Of a stretch of 64,000 bases of DNA, positions 1-9,880 are shown in pieces. Where the stretch lies: contig NZ_WKJK01000002.1 in the NCBI RefSeq assembly GCF_009674535.1, forward strand, positions 62,001-126,000, written 5' to 3'. Position 1 is the stretch's first letter. Each line of letters begins with the position of its first letter. The stretch is from Duganella guangzhouensis. Lineage in GTDB: Bacteria > Pseudomonadota > Gammaproteobacteria > Burkholderiales > Burkholderiaceae_D. The notes beneath the pieces are model-generated. The model ran no database searches. It was given only the letters and a program-made list of their open reading frames with translations, and was not told where the DNA came from. A program made the translations under genes and the position numbers.

Positions 1-2406
1 AATGCTGATGTTATCCTGGTCATGGGCGGCAACGCAGCAGAAGCACACCCTTGCGGGTTTAAATGGGTCACGGAAGCCAAGGCGCATCGCGGCGCCAAGC
101 TGATCGTGGTCGATCCACGCTTTACCCGAACGGCCTCGGTGGCGGACCATTACGTCCCTACCCGTACCGGCGCGGATATCGTGTTCCTGGGCGGCATCAT
201 CAACTACCTGCTCACCAACGACAAAATTCAGCACGAGTACGTCCGCAATTACACGGACATGCCTTTCATCGTCCGTGAAGACTTCGCCTTCAACGACGGC
301 CTGTATTCCGGCTGGGACGACGAAAAGAACAAGTACACCGACAAGAGCAGCTGGAACTACGAGATGGGCGACGACGGCTATGCCAAGGTCGATCCGACAC
401 TCGAACACCCGCGCTGCGTGTACCAGCTGATGAAGAAGCACTATTCGCGCTACACGACGGAAATGGTGGAGAAAACCTGCGGCGTGCCGCCGGAGAAATT
501 CCATCTGGTGGCGGAGGCATTGGCCTCGACCGCCGTGCCGGGCCGTGCCGCGACCATCCTGTACGCCCTGGGCTGGACCCAGCACTCGACCGGCGCGGAA
601 ACGCTGCGTACCGGCGCCATGGTGCAGCTGCTGCTCGGTAATATGGGCATCGCCGGCGGCGGCATGAACGCGCTGCGCGGCCACTCCAACATCCAGGGTC
701 TGACCGACCTGGGCCTGCTGACCAATATGCTGCCGGGTTATCTGACCCTGCCAAGCGAGGCCGAGCAGGATTGGGATGCCTATGTCGCCAAGCGCGCGCT
801 GAAACCGCTGCGTCCGAACCAGCTGAGCTACTACAGCAACTCGAAGAAATTCCTGGTCTCCTTCATGAAGGCCTGGTGGGGCGACGCCGCCACCGAGGAA
901 AACAACTACGCCTTCGACTACCTGCCGAAGCTGGATAAACCTTACGACATGATGCAGGCTTTCGAGCTGATGAATCAGGGTAAGATGACCGGCTACATCT
1001 GCCAGGGCTTCAACATCCTGGCCTCCGGCCCGGACAAGCAGAAGATCACCGACTCGTTGTCCAAGCTGAAGTGGCTGGCCATCATGGACCCGCTGCAGAC
1101 CGAGACTTCCGAGTTCTGGAAACCGCACGGCGACTTCCACAAGGTCGATCCGACGCAAATCCAGACCGAGGTGTTCAGCCTGCCGACCTCCTGCTTCGCC
1201 GAAGAGCGCGGTTCGCTGGTGTCGTCGTCGCGCGTGCTGCAATGGCACTGGCAAGGCGCCGAGCCGCCGGGTCAGGCGCGCAGCGATCTGGAGATCATGT
1301 CCGCGCTGTTCCTGCGCCTCAAAAAGGCATACCAGACCGAAGGCGGCAAGTTCCCCGATCCGATCCTGAATCTGACCTGGAACTACGCCCAGCCGCACTC
1401 GCCGACGCCGGAAGAGATCGCGATGGAATTCAACGGTAAAGCGCTGAAGGAAATCACCGATCCGAAAGATCCGACCAAGGTCATTCTGAAGAAGAATGAG
1501 CAGCTGGCCGGCTTCGCGCAACTGAAGGACGATGGCAGCACCGCCTGCGGTTGCTGGATCTTCGCCGGTTCGTGGACCGCGCAGGGCAACCAGATGGGCC
1601 GTCGCGACAACAGCGACCCGACCGGCATCGGCAACACGCTGAACTGGGCCTGGGCCTGGCCGGCCAACCGCCGCGTGCTGTACAACCGCGCCTCCTGCGA
1701 CACCAAGGGCAAGCCATTCGATCCGACCCGCAAGCTGATCGCCTGGAACGGCACTTCGTGGGCCGGCGCCGACATCCCCGATTACAAGGTGGATGAACCA
1801 CCGGAAAACGGCATGGGTCCCTTCATCATGCTGGCCGAGGGTGTGGCGCGCTTCTTCGCGCGTGACGCCATGGCCGAGGGTCCGTTCCCGGAACACTACG
1901 AGCCGTTCGAGTCGCCGGTGGGCCACAACCCGCTGCACCCGAACAACCCGAAAGCGTTCAACAACCCGGCCGGCCGCATGTTCCCGAATGACCGCAAAAA
2001 GCTGGGCAAGAAGGACGAGTATCCACACGCGGCCACCAGCTACCGCTTGACGGAGCACTTCCACTTCTGGACCAAGCACGCGCGCCTGAACGCCATTGTG
2101 CAGCCGGAGCAGTTCGTCGAAATCGGCGAAGCGCTGGCCAAGGAAGTGGGCGTGGTGCATGGCGACCGGGTCAAGGTGTCGTCCAAGCGTGGCTACATCA
2201 TCGCGAAAGCGGTGGTGACCAAGCGTATCAAGCAACTGACCATCGACGGCAAACCGATGCATCACGTCGGCCTGCCGATCAACTTCGGCTTCAAGGGGCT
2301 CACCAAACCGGGCTACCTGGTCAACACGCTGACGCCTACCGTAGGCGATGGCAATTCACAGACACCGGAATCGAAATCGTTCCTGGTGAAAGTGGAAAAA
2401 GCATAA
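1..2406 (+). CDS. fdnG: Formate dehydrogenase-N type, alpha (catalytic) subunit, copy 1, 5' truncated by window edge
   Basis: This molybdopterin (bis-MGD) subunit oxidises formate on the periplasmic side and passes electrons to the beta and gamma subunits that follow. The frame is open from base 1. The first visible codons match codon 222 onward of the complete second copy at 4145, so about 220 residues are outside the window: the twin-arginine signal, the [4Fe-4S] cysteines and the Sec/Cys position. The visible 801 residues align throughout with copy 2, including the NAAEAHPCGFKW and RGHSNIQGLTDLG segments. The stop is followed 18 nt later by fdxH, preceded by AAGGAG. Whether this copy uses Sec or Cys cannot be seen here. 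Family assignment is certain. Confidence 0.96.
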   Translation, partial: NADVILVMGGNAAEAHPCGFKWVTEAKAHRGAKLIVVDPRFTRTASVADHYVPTRTGADIVFLGGIINYLLTNDKIQHEYVRNYTDMPFIVREDFAFNDGLYSGWDDEKNKYTDKSSWNYEMGDDGYAKVDPTLEHPRCVYQLMKKHYSRYTTEMVEKTCGVPPEKFHLVAEALASTAVPGRAATILYALGWTQHSTGAETLRTGAMVQLLLGNMGIAGGGMNALRGHSNIQGLTDLGLLTNMLPGYLTLPSEAEQDWDAYVAKRALKPLRPNQLSYYSNSKKFLVSFMKAWWGDAATEENNYAFDYLPKLDKPYDMMQAFELMNQGKMTGYICQGFNILASGPDKQKITDSLSKLKWLAIMDPLQTETSEFWKPHGDFHKVDPTQIQTEVFSLPTSCFAEERGSLVSSSRVLQWHWQGAEPPGQARSDLEIMSALFLRLKKAYQTEGGKFPDPILNLTWNYAQPHSPTPEEIAMEFNGKALKEITDPKDPTKVILKKNEQLAGFAQLKDDGSTACGCWIFAGSWTAQGNQMGRRDNSDPTGIGNTLNWAWAWPANRRVLYNRASCDTKGKPFDPTRKLIAWNGTSWAGADIPDYKVDEPPENGMGPFIMLAEGVARFFARDAMAEGPFPEHYEPFESPVGHNPLHPNNPKAFNNPAGRMFPNDRKKLGKKDEYPHAATSYRLTEHFHFWTKHARLNAIVQPEQFVEIGEALAKEVGVVHGDRVKVSSKRGYIIAKAVVTKRIKQLTIDGKPMHHVGLPINFGFKGLTKPGYLVNTLTPTVGDGNSQTPESKSFLVKVEKA

Positions 2407-2424
2407 GCCCGAAGGAGAATCGAT

Positions 2425-3339
2425 ATGTCATTACAATCACTTGATATCAAACGCATGTCGGCCACCACGGTCACGCCTCCCCAGGCGCGCACCCCGGTGA
2501 CCGGCACGGTGGCCAAGCTGATCGACGTCTCCAAATGCATCGGTTGCAAGGCATGCCAGACCGCCTGCATGGAGTGGAACGATCTGCGCGACGAGGTGGG
2601 TGAAACCACCGGCGTCTACGACAACCCGATCGACATGACGGCCCAGTCCTGGACCGTGATGCGCTTCTCGGAATACGAGAACACCAAGGGCGATCTGGAG
2701 TGGCTGATCCGCAAGGACGGCTGCATGCACTGCGAAGATCCGGGCTGTCTGAAAGCCTGTCCTTCGCCGGGCGCGATCGTTCAGTACACCAACGGCATTG
2801 TGGATTTCCATCAGGAGAACTGCATCGGCTGCGGTTACTGTGTGGCCGGCTGCCCGTTCGACGTGCCGCGCATTTCCAAGCAGGACAGCCGCGCCTACAA
2901 GTGCACGCTGTGCTCGGACCGCGTGGCGGTTGGCCAGGAACCAGCCTGCGTCAAAACCTGCCCTACCGGCGCCATCACCTTTGGCACCAAGGAGGACATG
3001 AAGACGCACGCCGAAGAGCGCATCGAAGACCTGAAGTCGCGCGGCTACGCCAACGCCGGCCTGTATGACCCGGCCGGTGTCGGCGGCACGCACGTGATGT
3101 ATGTGCTGCACCACGCCGATCAGCCAACGCTGTACCATGGCTTGAAGAAGGACCCGAGCATCAGCGCCACGGTCGGTCTGTGGAAGGGTCTGACCAAGCC
3201 ACTGGCATTGGCGGGCATCGCGATGACGGCGCTGGCGGGCTTCTTCCACTACTCGCGCATCGGCCCGAACGAGGTGTCGAAGGAAGAAGAAGCCGAAGCA
3301 CTGGAAGAAGCTAAACGTATCAGGGAGGAAGCACCATGA
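2425..3339 (+). CDS. fdxH: Formate dehydrogenase beta subunit (4x[4Fe-4S]), copy 1
   Basis: Electron-transfer subunit of 304 residues that links the alpha subunit to the gamma cytochrome b. Ferredoxin-like cysteine clusters are visible in order: [11 protein letters not shown] (about residue 39), [24 protein letters not shown] and CTLCSDR, with a further Cys pair ending in CVKTC. One membrane segment lies near the C terminus (about residues 257-278, [19 protein letters not shown]), anchoring it on the periplasmic face. It has a good ribosome-binding site and overlaps fdnI by 4 nt (ATGA), so the two are translationally coupled. It is nearly identical to copy 2 at 7217, with substitutions concentrated in the last 15 residues. 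Confidence 0.96.
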   Translation: MSLQSLDIKRMSATTVTPPQARTPVTGTVAKLIDVSKCIGCKACQTACMEWNDLRDEVGETTGVYDNPIDMTAQSWTVMRFSEYENTKGDLEWLIRKDGCMHCEDPGCLKACPSPGAIVQYTNGIVDFHQENCIGCGYCVAGCPFDVPRISKQDSRAYKCTLCSDRVAVGQEPACVKTCPTGAITFGTKEDMKTHAEERIEDLKSRGYANAGLYDPAGVGGTHVMYVLHHADQPTLYHGLKKDPSISATVGLWKGLTKPLALAGIAMTALAGFFHYSRIGPNEVSKEEEAEALEEAKRIREEAP

Positions 3340-3989
3340 GTTCGCCCAACCACGATAAAGACGGCAATCCGCTGATTCAGCGTTACACGCCCAACGAGCG
3401 TAGCAACCACTGGATCACGGCCATCTGCTTCATTCTGCTGGCGGTGTCCGGCCTCGCCATGTTCCATCCGGCGATGGCGTGGATGGCGATGTTCCTCGGC
3501 GGCGGTCAGTGGACCCGCATCCTGCACCCGTTCATCGGGCTGGTGATGTTTGCGTCCTTTGCCGGCCTGGTGTTCCGCTTCTGGCATCACAACCACATCG
3601 ACGCCGCCGACAAGCAGTGGATGAAGCAAATCGGCGATGTGCTCAACAACCGCGAAGACAAGCTTCCGAAGATCGGCATGTACAACGCCGGCCAGAAGAT
3701 GCTGTTCTTCGTGCTGATCGCCAGCATGTGCGGTCTGCTGTTGTCGGGCATTGTGATCTGGCGCGCCTACTTCGCGTTCTACTTCCCGATCGAAGTGGTG
3801 CGCTTTGCGGCGCTGCTACATGCGTTCAGCGCGTTTGTGCTGATCTGCTCCATCATCGTCCACATCTACGCGGCGTTCTGGGTCAAGGGCTCGATCGGCG
3901 CCATGGTGCGCGGCACGGTGACCTATGGCTGGGCGCGCAAGCACCATCCACGCTGGTTTGAGGAAGTCGTCAAGAAGCAACGCGATTAA
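3336..3989 (+). CDS. fdnI: Formate dehydrogenase gamma subunit, cytochrome b556, copy 1
   Basis: Membrane subunit of 217 residues that takes electrons from FdxH through two hemes b and reduces quinone. Four hydrophobic segments are visible (about residues 22-42, 58-78, 115-137, 150-172). Candidate heme ligands are the His in RSNHW, HPFIGL, LLHAF and IVHIYAAFW, which match the family pattern. The start overlaps the fdxH stop by 4 nt. A strong terminator follows at 4005, so copy 1 appears to be its own transcription unit. The C terminus ends in Lys/Gln-rich residues as in copy 2. Confidence 0.95.
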   Translation: MSSPNHDKDGNPLIQRYTPNERSNHWITAICFILLAVSGLAMFHPAMAWMAMFLGGGQWTRILHPFIGLVMFASFAGLVFRFWHHNHIDAADKQWMKQIGDVLNNREDKLPKIGMYNAGQKMLFFVLIASMCGLLLSGIVIWRAYFAFYFPIEVVRFAALLHAFSAFVLICSIIVHIYAAFWVKGSIGAMVRGTVTYGWARKHHPRWFEEVVKKQRD

Positions 3990-4004
3990 TTCAACCAGTT
4001 TCAT

Positions 4005-4041
4005 AGCGACCCGGCGTACCATCAAAAGTGCCCGGGTCGCT
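4005..4041 (+). terminator. Rho-independent-like terminator between the two formate dehydrogenase operons
   Basis: A perfect 10-bp inverted repeat (AGCGACCCGG at 4005 and CCGGGTCGCT at 4032) with a 17-nt loop lies 15 nt after fdnI copy 1. It is followed by a pyrimidine run (TCTCTCTCT) rather than pure T. It suggests that copy 2 is transcribed mostly from its own promoter within 4042-4130, although I could not pick a convincing -35/-10 pair there. Confidence 0.75.
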
Positions 4042-4144
4042 TCTCTCTCTAAAGTAAGTCATTACCTGTTTGTAACTAGCCGTTCCGTTGAAAAAGGCGT
4101 AGCCTCCGCTTCATTGTTCAACAATGAAGCAAAAGAGGCCACCC

Positions 4145-7100
4145 ATGCACATGTCCAGGCGCCAATTTCTTCGGGTTACCGGCACTGCCATCGCCGGATC
4201 GAGCATCGCCGCGCTCGGTTTCATGCCCGCCACCGCGCTCGCGGAAGTCCGTCAATACAAACTCAGCCGCACCACCGAAATCCGCAATACCTGTCCCTAC
4301 TGCTCGGTAGGCTGCGGGCTGCTGATGTACGGCCTGGGTGACCACGCCAAGAACGCCATCTCCAGCATCATCCATATCGAGGGCGATCCGGACCACCCGG
4401 TCAATCGCGGCACGCTGTGCCCGAAAGGCGCCTCGCTGATCGACTTCATCCACTCGCCGCACCGGTTGAAGGAACCGGAATACCGCGCACCCGGCTCCAG
4501 CGAATGGCAGAAGATCTCGTGGGACGATGCAATGGACCGCATCAGCAAATTGATGAAGGCCGACCGCGACGCCAACTTCGTCCACCAGACCGCTGATGGC
4601 AAGACCGTCAACCGATGGCTGACCACCGGCATGCTAGCCGCGTCGGCCGCCAGCAATGAAGCCGGTTACCTGACCCACAAGGTGATGCGCAGCATGGGCA
4701 TGCTGCCGTTCGATAACCAGGCGCGCGTCTGTCACGGCCCGACCGTGTCGGCGCTGTTGCCGACTTTCGGCCGTGGCGCCATGACCAATCACTGGGTCGA
4801 CATCCGCAACGCCGACGTTATCCTGTGCATGGGCGGCAATGCGGCCGAGGCCCATCCCTGCGGCTTCAAATGGGTGGTCGAGGCCAAGGCGCACAACAAG
4901 GCCAAGCTGATCGTGGTCGATCCGCGTTTCACCCGCACCGCCTCGGTGGCCGACCATTACGTCGCCACCCGCACTGGCAGCGACATCGTGTTCCTCGGCG
5001 CGATCATCAACTATTTGCTGAGCACCGACCAGATCAACCATGATTATGTGAAGGCCAATACCGACATGGCCTTCCTGGTGCGCGACGACTTTTCGTTTGA
5101 GGACGGCCTGTATTCCGGCTACGACGAAAAAGCCGGCAATTACACCGACAAGGCCAGCTGGGATTACGAGATCGGCGCCGACGGTTACGCCAAGGTCGAT
5201 CCGACGCTGCAGCATCCGCGCTGCGTCTACCAGCAGATGAAGAAGCACTACTCGCGCTACACCATCGAGCTGGTGGAGCGCAGCTGCGGCGTGCCGCGCG
5301 AGAAATTCCTGCTGGTGGCCGACGCGCTGGCCTCCACTGCCAAGCCGGGCCGCGCCGGCACCATTCTGTTCGCGCTGGGCTGGACCCACCATTCGAACGG
5401 CGCGCAGACCATCCGCACCGCCTGCATGGTGCAGCTGTTGTTGGGGAATATCGGCATTTCGGGCGGCGGCATGAACGCGCTGCGCGGCCACTCCAACATT
5501 CAGGGTCTGACCGACCTGGGCCTGCTGTCGAGCGCCCTGCCCGGTTATCTGACGCTGCCTTTCGAGTACGAGCAGGAGTACAGCAAGTACATGGAAGTGC
5601 GCACGCTGAAGCCATTGCGGCCAAATCAGCTGAGCTACTGGAGCAATTACCCGAAATTCCACGTCAGCTTCATGAAGGCATGGTGGGGCGACGCGGCGAC
5701 CGCCGAGAATAACTGGGCCTACGATTACCTGCCCAAGCTGGACAAGCTGTACGACATGGTGCAGGCGATTGAGCTGATGCACAACGGTCAGATGAACGGC
5801 TATATCGCGCAGGGCTTCAACATCCTCGGCTCGGCGCCGGACAAGCACAAGACCAGCGAAGCCTTGTCCAAGCTGAAGTTCCTGGTGGTGATGGACCCGC
5901 TGAATGTCGAGACCTCCGAATTCTGGAAGCCGTCCGGCGAATTCAATGTGGTCGATTCGAGCAAGATCCAGACCGAAGTGTTCCGCCTGCCGACCACCTG
6001 CTTTGCAGAGGAAAACGGTTCGCTGGTCAGCTCTTCGCGCGTGCTGCAATGGCACTGGCAAGGCGCCGAGCCGCCGGGGAACACCCGCACCGACATCGAC
6101 ATCATGGCCGAGCTGCACCTGCGCATGAAGGCGCTGTATCAGGCGCAGCCTGGCGCTTACGCCGATCCTATCGTCAACCTGGCGTGGAACTACGCGCGGC
6201 CACACGCGCCGACGCCGGAAGAACTGGCGATGGAGTTCAATGGCCGCGTGCTGTCCACCGTGCAGGACCCGAAAGACCCGACCAAAACGCTGCTGAAAAA
6301 AGGCGAGCAGGTTTCCGGCTTCGCGCAGCTGCGCGACGACGGCAGCACCGCCAGCGGTTGCTGGATCTTCGCCGGCTGCTGGACCCAGGCCGGTAACCAG
6401 ATGGCGCGCCGCGACAATAGCGATCCATCCGGCAGCGGCAACACGCTGAACTGGGCCTGGGCCTGGCCGGCCAATCGCCGCATTCTGTACAACCGCGCCT
6501 CGTGCGATGTGCATGGCAAGCCGACCGACCCGAAACGGCCGGTCATCAGCTGGAACGGCGCGGCGTGGAGCGGCATGGATACGCCGGACTTCAAGATCGA
6601 CGAGCCGCCGGAAAACGGCATGGGCGCCTTCATCATGCTGGCGGAGGGCGTGGCGCGCTTCTTCGCGCGCGGCGCCTACAACGAGGGGCCATTCCCCGAG
6701 CATTACGAGCCGTTTGAAACGCCGATCGGCTACAACCCGCTGCATCCGAAGAATCCGCGCGCCACCAGCAATCCCGGCGCCCGCGTGTTCCCGAACGACC
6801 GCGCGCGGCTGGGCGTGGTGGCGGATTATCCGCATGTGGCGACCACTTATCGCCTGACCGAGCACTTCGGCTTCTGGACCAAGCATGCGCGCCTGAACGC
6901 GATTATTCAACCGGAGCAGTTCGTGGAAATCGGCGAGGACCTGGGCAAGGAAATCGGCGTGGTGCATGGCGACCGCGTGAAGGTGTCGTCCAAGCGCGGC
7001 CACATCGTGGCCAAGGCGGTGGTGACCAAGCGTATCAAGGCGCTCAAGATCGAGGGCAAGCCGGTGCACACGGTCGGCCTGCCGACTTCCTTCGGTTACA

Positions 7101-7213
7101 CCGGCTCCACCAAGCCTGGTTATCTGGTCAACACGCTGTCGCCGGTGACGGCCGACGCCAACTCGCAAACACCGGAATACAAGTCGTTCCTGGTGAAAGT
7201 GGAAAAGGTATAA
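4145..7213 (+). CDS. fdnG: Formate dehydrogenase-N type, alpha subunit, copy 2, cysteine-containing
   Basis: Complete 1022-residue catalytic subunit, close to the 1015 of E. coli FdnG. The twin-arginine signal peptide (SRRQFLR followed by a hydrophobic stretch and an Ala-Glu cleavage region) directs export of the folded enzyme. The N-terminal [4Fe-4S] motif CPYCSVGC...LCPKG is present. At codon 196 (TGT, 4730-4732) the motif reads ARVCHGPTV. E. coli FdnG has selenocysteine at this position, so this copy should work without Sec. I chose the ATG at 4145 because AAGAGG sits 6 nt upstream and the product then begins just before the twin-arginine motif. An upstream ATG at 4124 lacks this. The next gene begins 3 nt after the stop. 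Confidence 0.97.
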   Translation: MHMSRRQFLRVTGTAIAGSSIAALGFMPATALAEVRQYKLSRTTEIRNTCPYCSVGCGLLMYGLGDHAKNAISSIIHIEGDPDHPVNRGTLCPKGASLIDFIHSPHRLKEPEYRAPGSSEWQKISWDDAMDRISKLMKADRDANFVHQTADGKTVNRWLTTGMLAASAASNEAGYLTHKVMRSMGMLPFDNQARVCHGPTVSALLPTFGRGAMTNHWVDIRNADVILCMGGNAAEAHPCGFKWVVEAKAHNKAKLIVVDPRFTRTASVADHYVATRTGSDIVFLGAIINYLLSTDQINHDYVKANTDMAFLVRDDFSFEDGLYSGYDEKAGNYTDKASWDYEIGADGYAKVDPTLQHPRCVYQQMKKHYSRYTIELVERSCGVPREKFLLVADALASTAKPGRAGTILFALGWTHHSNGAQTIRTACMVQLLLGNIGISGGGMNALRGHSNIQGLTDLGLLSSALPGYLTLPFEYEQEYSKYMEVRTLKPLRPNQLSYWSNYPKFHVSFMKAWWGDAATAENNWAYDYLPKLDKLYDMVQAIELMHNGQMNGYIAQGFNILGSAPDKHKTSEALSKLKFLVVMDPLNVETSEFWKPSGEFNVVDSSKIQTEVFRLPTTCFAEENGSLVSSSRVLQWHWQGAEPPGNTRTDIDIMAELHLRMKALYQAQPGAYADPIVNLAWNYARPHAPTPEELAMEFNGRVLSTVQDPKDPTKTLLKKGEQVSGFAQLRDDGSTASGCWIFAGCWTQAGNQMARRDNSDPSGSGNTLNWAWAWPANRRILYNRASCDVHGKPTDPKRPVISWNGAAWSGMDTPDFKIDEPPENGMGAFIMLAEGVARFFARGAYNEGPFPEHYEPFETPIGYNPLHPKNPRATSNPGARVFPNDRARLGVVADYPHVATTYRLTEHFGFWTKHARLNAIIQPEQFVEIGEDLGKEIGVVHGDRVKVSSKRGHIVAKAVVTKRIKALKIEGKPVHTVGLPTSFGYTGSTKPGYLVNTLSPVTADANSQTPEYKSFLVKVEKV

Positions 7214-7216
7214 ATC

Positions 7217-8131
7217 ATGTCGATGCAATCTCTCGATATCAAACGCCTGTCGGCCACCACGGTGACGCCGGTGCAGGCACGCACCCCGGTCACCGGCACC
7301 GTCGCCAAACTGATCGACGTCTCCAAATGCATCGGCTGCAAGGCTTGTCAGACCGCCTGCATGGAGTGGAACGATCTGCGCGACGAGGTGGGGGAAACCA
7401 CCGGCGTCTACGACAATCCTTTGGACCTGACGCCGCAGTCGTGGACTGTGATGCGCTTCTCGGAATACGAGAACACCAAGGGCGATCTGGAATGGCTGAT
7501 CCGCAAGGACGGGTGCATGCACTGCGAAGATCCGGGCTGCCTGAAAGCCTGCCCTTCGCCGGGCGCGATCGTACAGTACACCAACGGCATTGTGGATTTC
7601 CACCAGGAGAACTGCATTGGTTGCGGCTACTGTGTGGCCGGCTGTCCGTTCGACGTGCCGCGCATCTCCAAACATGATAGCCGCGCCTACAAATGCACGC
7701 TGTGTTCGGACCGCGTGGCGGTAGGCCAGGAACCGGCCTGCGTGAAAACCTGCCCGACCGGCGCCATCACCTTCGGCACCAAGGAGGACATGAAGCTGCA
7801 CGCCGAAGAACGGATCGAAGACCTGAAGTCGCGCGGCTTCGCGCAGGCGGGCCTGTACGACCCGGCCGGTGTCGGCGGCACCCACGTGATGTACGTGCTG
7901 CACCACGCCGACCAGCCGACGCTGTACCACGGCTTGCGCAAGGACCCGAGCATCAGCGCCACGGTCGGTTTGTGGAAAGGCTTGACCAAGCCGCTGGCCC
8001 TGGCCGGCATCGCCATGACGGCGCTGGCGGGCTTCTTCCACTACACGCGCATCGGGCCTAACGAGGTGTCGAAGGAAGAGGAAGCCGAGGCGCTGGCCGA
8101 GGCCAAACGCTTACAGGAGGAGTCGAAATGA
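7217..8131 (+). CDS. fdxH: Formate dehydrogenase beta subunit (4x[4Fe-4S]), copy 2
   Basis: Second 304-residue Fe-S electron-transfer subunit, with the same cluster motifs as copy 1 ([42 protein letters not shown]) and the same C-terminal membrane helix (about residues 257-278). It starts 3 nt after the fdnG stop and overlaps fdnI by 4 nt, so the three genes form one tightly coupled operon. Differences from copy 1 are mostly conservative (for example LDLTPQS versus IDMTAQS), suggesting recent duplication or ongoing gene conversion. Confidence 0.96.
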   Translation: MSMQSLDIKRLSATTVTPVQARTPVTGTVAKLIDVSKCIGCKACQTACMEWNDLRDEVGETTGVYDNPLDLTPQSWTVMRFSEYENTKGDLEWLIRKDGCMHCEDPGCLKACPSPGAIVQYTNGIVDFHQENCIGCGYCVAGCPFDVPRISKHDSRAYKCTLCSDRVAVGQEPACVKTCPTGAITFGTKEDMKLHAEERIEDLKSRGFAQAGLYDPAGVGGTHVMYVLHHADQPTLYHGLRKDPSISATVGLWKGLTKPLALAGIAMTALAGFFHYTRIGPNEVSKEEEAEALAEAKRLQEESK

Positions 8132-8781
8132 GTTCGCCCCATCGTGATAAAGACGGCAATCCACTGATCCAGCGCTACACGCCGAATGAACGCAGCAACC
8201 ACTGGGTGACGGCGATCTGCTTCGTGCTGCTGGCGGTGTCCGGCCTCGCCATGTTCCATCCGGCGATGTCGTGGATGGCGATGTTCCTTGGTGGCGGTCA
8301 GTGGACGCGCATCCTGCATCCCTTCCTCGGCGTGACCATGTTCGTGTCGTTCGCGATGCTGGCGCTGCGTTTTTGGCATCATAACCACATTGACAAGGCC
8401 GACCAGCAGTGGCTGCGCCAGATGGGCGATGTGCTCAACAACCGCGAGGACAAGCTGCCCAAGATCGGCATGTACAACGCCGGCCAGAAGCTGCTGTTCT
8501 TCGCGCTGATCGGCTTCATGTGCGGGCTGCTGTTGTCGGGCATCGTGATCTGGCGCGCCTACTTCGCGTTCTACTTCCCGATCGAGGTGATACGCGCGGC
8601 CGCGCTGCTGCACGCGTTTTGCGGTTTTGGCATTATTTGCGCCATCATCGTGCACATTTATGCGGCCTTCTGGGTCAAGGGTTCGATCGGCGCCATGGTG
8701 CGCGGCACGGTCAGCTACGGGTGGGCGCGCAAGCACCACCCGCGCTGGTTCGAAGAAGTTGTGCGCAAGCGCCACGACTAG
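8128..8781 (+). CDS. fdnI: Formate dehydrogenase gamma subunit, cytochrome b556, copy 2
   Basis: Membrane quinone reductase subunit of 217 residues, with four membrane segments and the same candidate heme-ligand histidines as copy 1. The start overlaps the fdxH stop by 4 nt (ATGA). It is followed after 97 nt by fdhE, with no strong terminator between, so fdhE-selA-selB may be cotranscribed with this operon. The two gamma copies differ most in the second and fourth membrane segments. Confidence 0.95.
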   Translation: MSSPHRDKDGNPLIQRYTPNERSNHWVTAICFVLLAVSGLAMFHPAMSWMAMFLGGGQWTRILHPFLGVTMFVSFAMLALRFWHHNHIDKADQQWLRQMGDVLNNREDKLPKIGMYNAGQKLLFFALIGFMCGLLLSGIVIWRAYFAFYFPIEVIRAAALLHAFCGFGIICAIIVHIYAAFWVKGSIGAMVRGTVSYGWARKHHPRWFEEVVRKRHD

Positions 8782-8878
8782 ACGACAAACACGCGCTGGG
8801 ACTGCGGAAATGCTGGTTTGGGATTAAAATACGCCCTTTAGCCGGCAGCCATCCGCCACCGGCGATACGGGAGATATT

Positions 8879-9880
8879 TTGGTACAACGCTTGCTAGAAC
8901 CTGGCGAAATCGAGTCGCTCGATCACACTGCCATACCACGCCTGCTGCTCCCGGATGCACGCAGTCTGTTCACCGCGCGCGCAGCCCGTCTGCGCCAGTT
9001 GGCGGACAATCAAATCAAGGGCATTCCGGTCGGCGCAACCATGCAGGGTTATCTGCTGATGATGGCCGCGCTGGTCGACGCTCAGGCGGCGGTGATCAAG
9101 TCACTGCCGGCCGACACCTTCGCCTTGCCGGATGCCGCCGGCATTCAGATGGCGATCGATCACCACATGCCGCCGCTGCCGGTCAGCGGCACGCGTCCGG
9201 CCACCTGGCGCCGTGTGTTCGCCGCGCTGCTCGATGAGCTGGACCCGCTGGCGGCCAGCCAGCCGCAATTGGCCGGCGTGCTGGCCGAGCTGCGTGCACT
9301 CGACAGCGCGCAACTGGAAGGCTGCGCCGACGCGGTGCTGGCCGAGCTGACCGAAGGCGTGCATCCGCTGCACGCGCCGTTCGTGGCCGCCGCCTTGCAA
9401 GTCATCTGGACCATGCGCGCCAGCCAGCTGGATGCACCGCATGTGCAGCCGCTGGTCACCAATACTTTGTGCCCGGTGTGCGGCTCGCATCCGGTGGCCA
9501 GCGTGATCCGCATCGGCGGACAGTCGCAGGGCTATCGCTATCTGCAATGCGCGTGCTGCGCCAGCGAATGGCATATGGTGCGGGTGAAATGCTCGTGCTG
9601 CGAGAGCAATTCGAGCATCGCTTATCAAAGCATCGAACCGGAAGGCGGCATGCCGGCGCCGACGGAGCCGATCAACAAAGCCAACGATCCAAGCAAGGTG
9701 GCGCGCGCCGAGACCTGCGACGAATGCCATACCTACCGCAAGATCTTCAACCAGGAGCACGACTACCACGTCGAGCCGCTGGCAGACGATCTGGCCAGCC
9801 TGGCGCTGGACCTGCTGGTCGGCGAAGCCGGCTACTCGCGCGCCAGCGGCAATCCACTGCTGTGGTTTAACGCGGAATGA
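8879..9880 (+). CDS. fdhE: Formate dehydrogenase accessory/maturation protein FdhE
   Basis: Cytoplasmic protein of 333 residues needed to make active exported formate dehydrogenases; in E. coli it binds the catalytic subunit. The C-terminal half carries paired cysteines of the rubredoxin-like metal site: CPVCGSHP, CACCASEW, CSCCESN and CDECHTYRK. I chose the TTG start at 8879 because CGGGAGA lies about 5 nt upstream and the N terminus (RLLEPGEIES) fits the family. The stop overlaps the selA start (ATGA). Its position between the structural genes and the Sec genes fits a dedicated maturation role. Confidence 0.93.
   Translation: MVQRLLEPGEIESLDHTAIPRLLLPDARSLFTARAARLRQLADNQIKGIPVGATMQGYLLMMAALVDAQAAVIKSLPADTFALPDAAGIQMAIDHHMPPLPVSGTRPATWRRVFAALLDELDPLAASQPQLAGVLAELRALDSAQLEGCADAVLAELTEGVHPLHAPFVAAALQVIWTMRASQLDAPHVQPLVTNTLCPVCGSHPVASVIRIGGQSQGYRYLQCACCASEWHMVRVKCSCCESNSSIAYQSIEPEGGMPAPTEPINKANDPSKVARAETCDECHTYRKIFNQEHDYHVEPLADDLASLALDLLVGEAGYSRASGNPLLWFNAE

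Noticed and set aside
4634..8041. A 1135-codon open frame on the - strand opposite the second formate dehydrogenase genes
   Set aside because: Antisense shadow of fdnG and fdxH in GC-rich DNA; composition rich in Arg, His and Gly with no recognisable domain.
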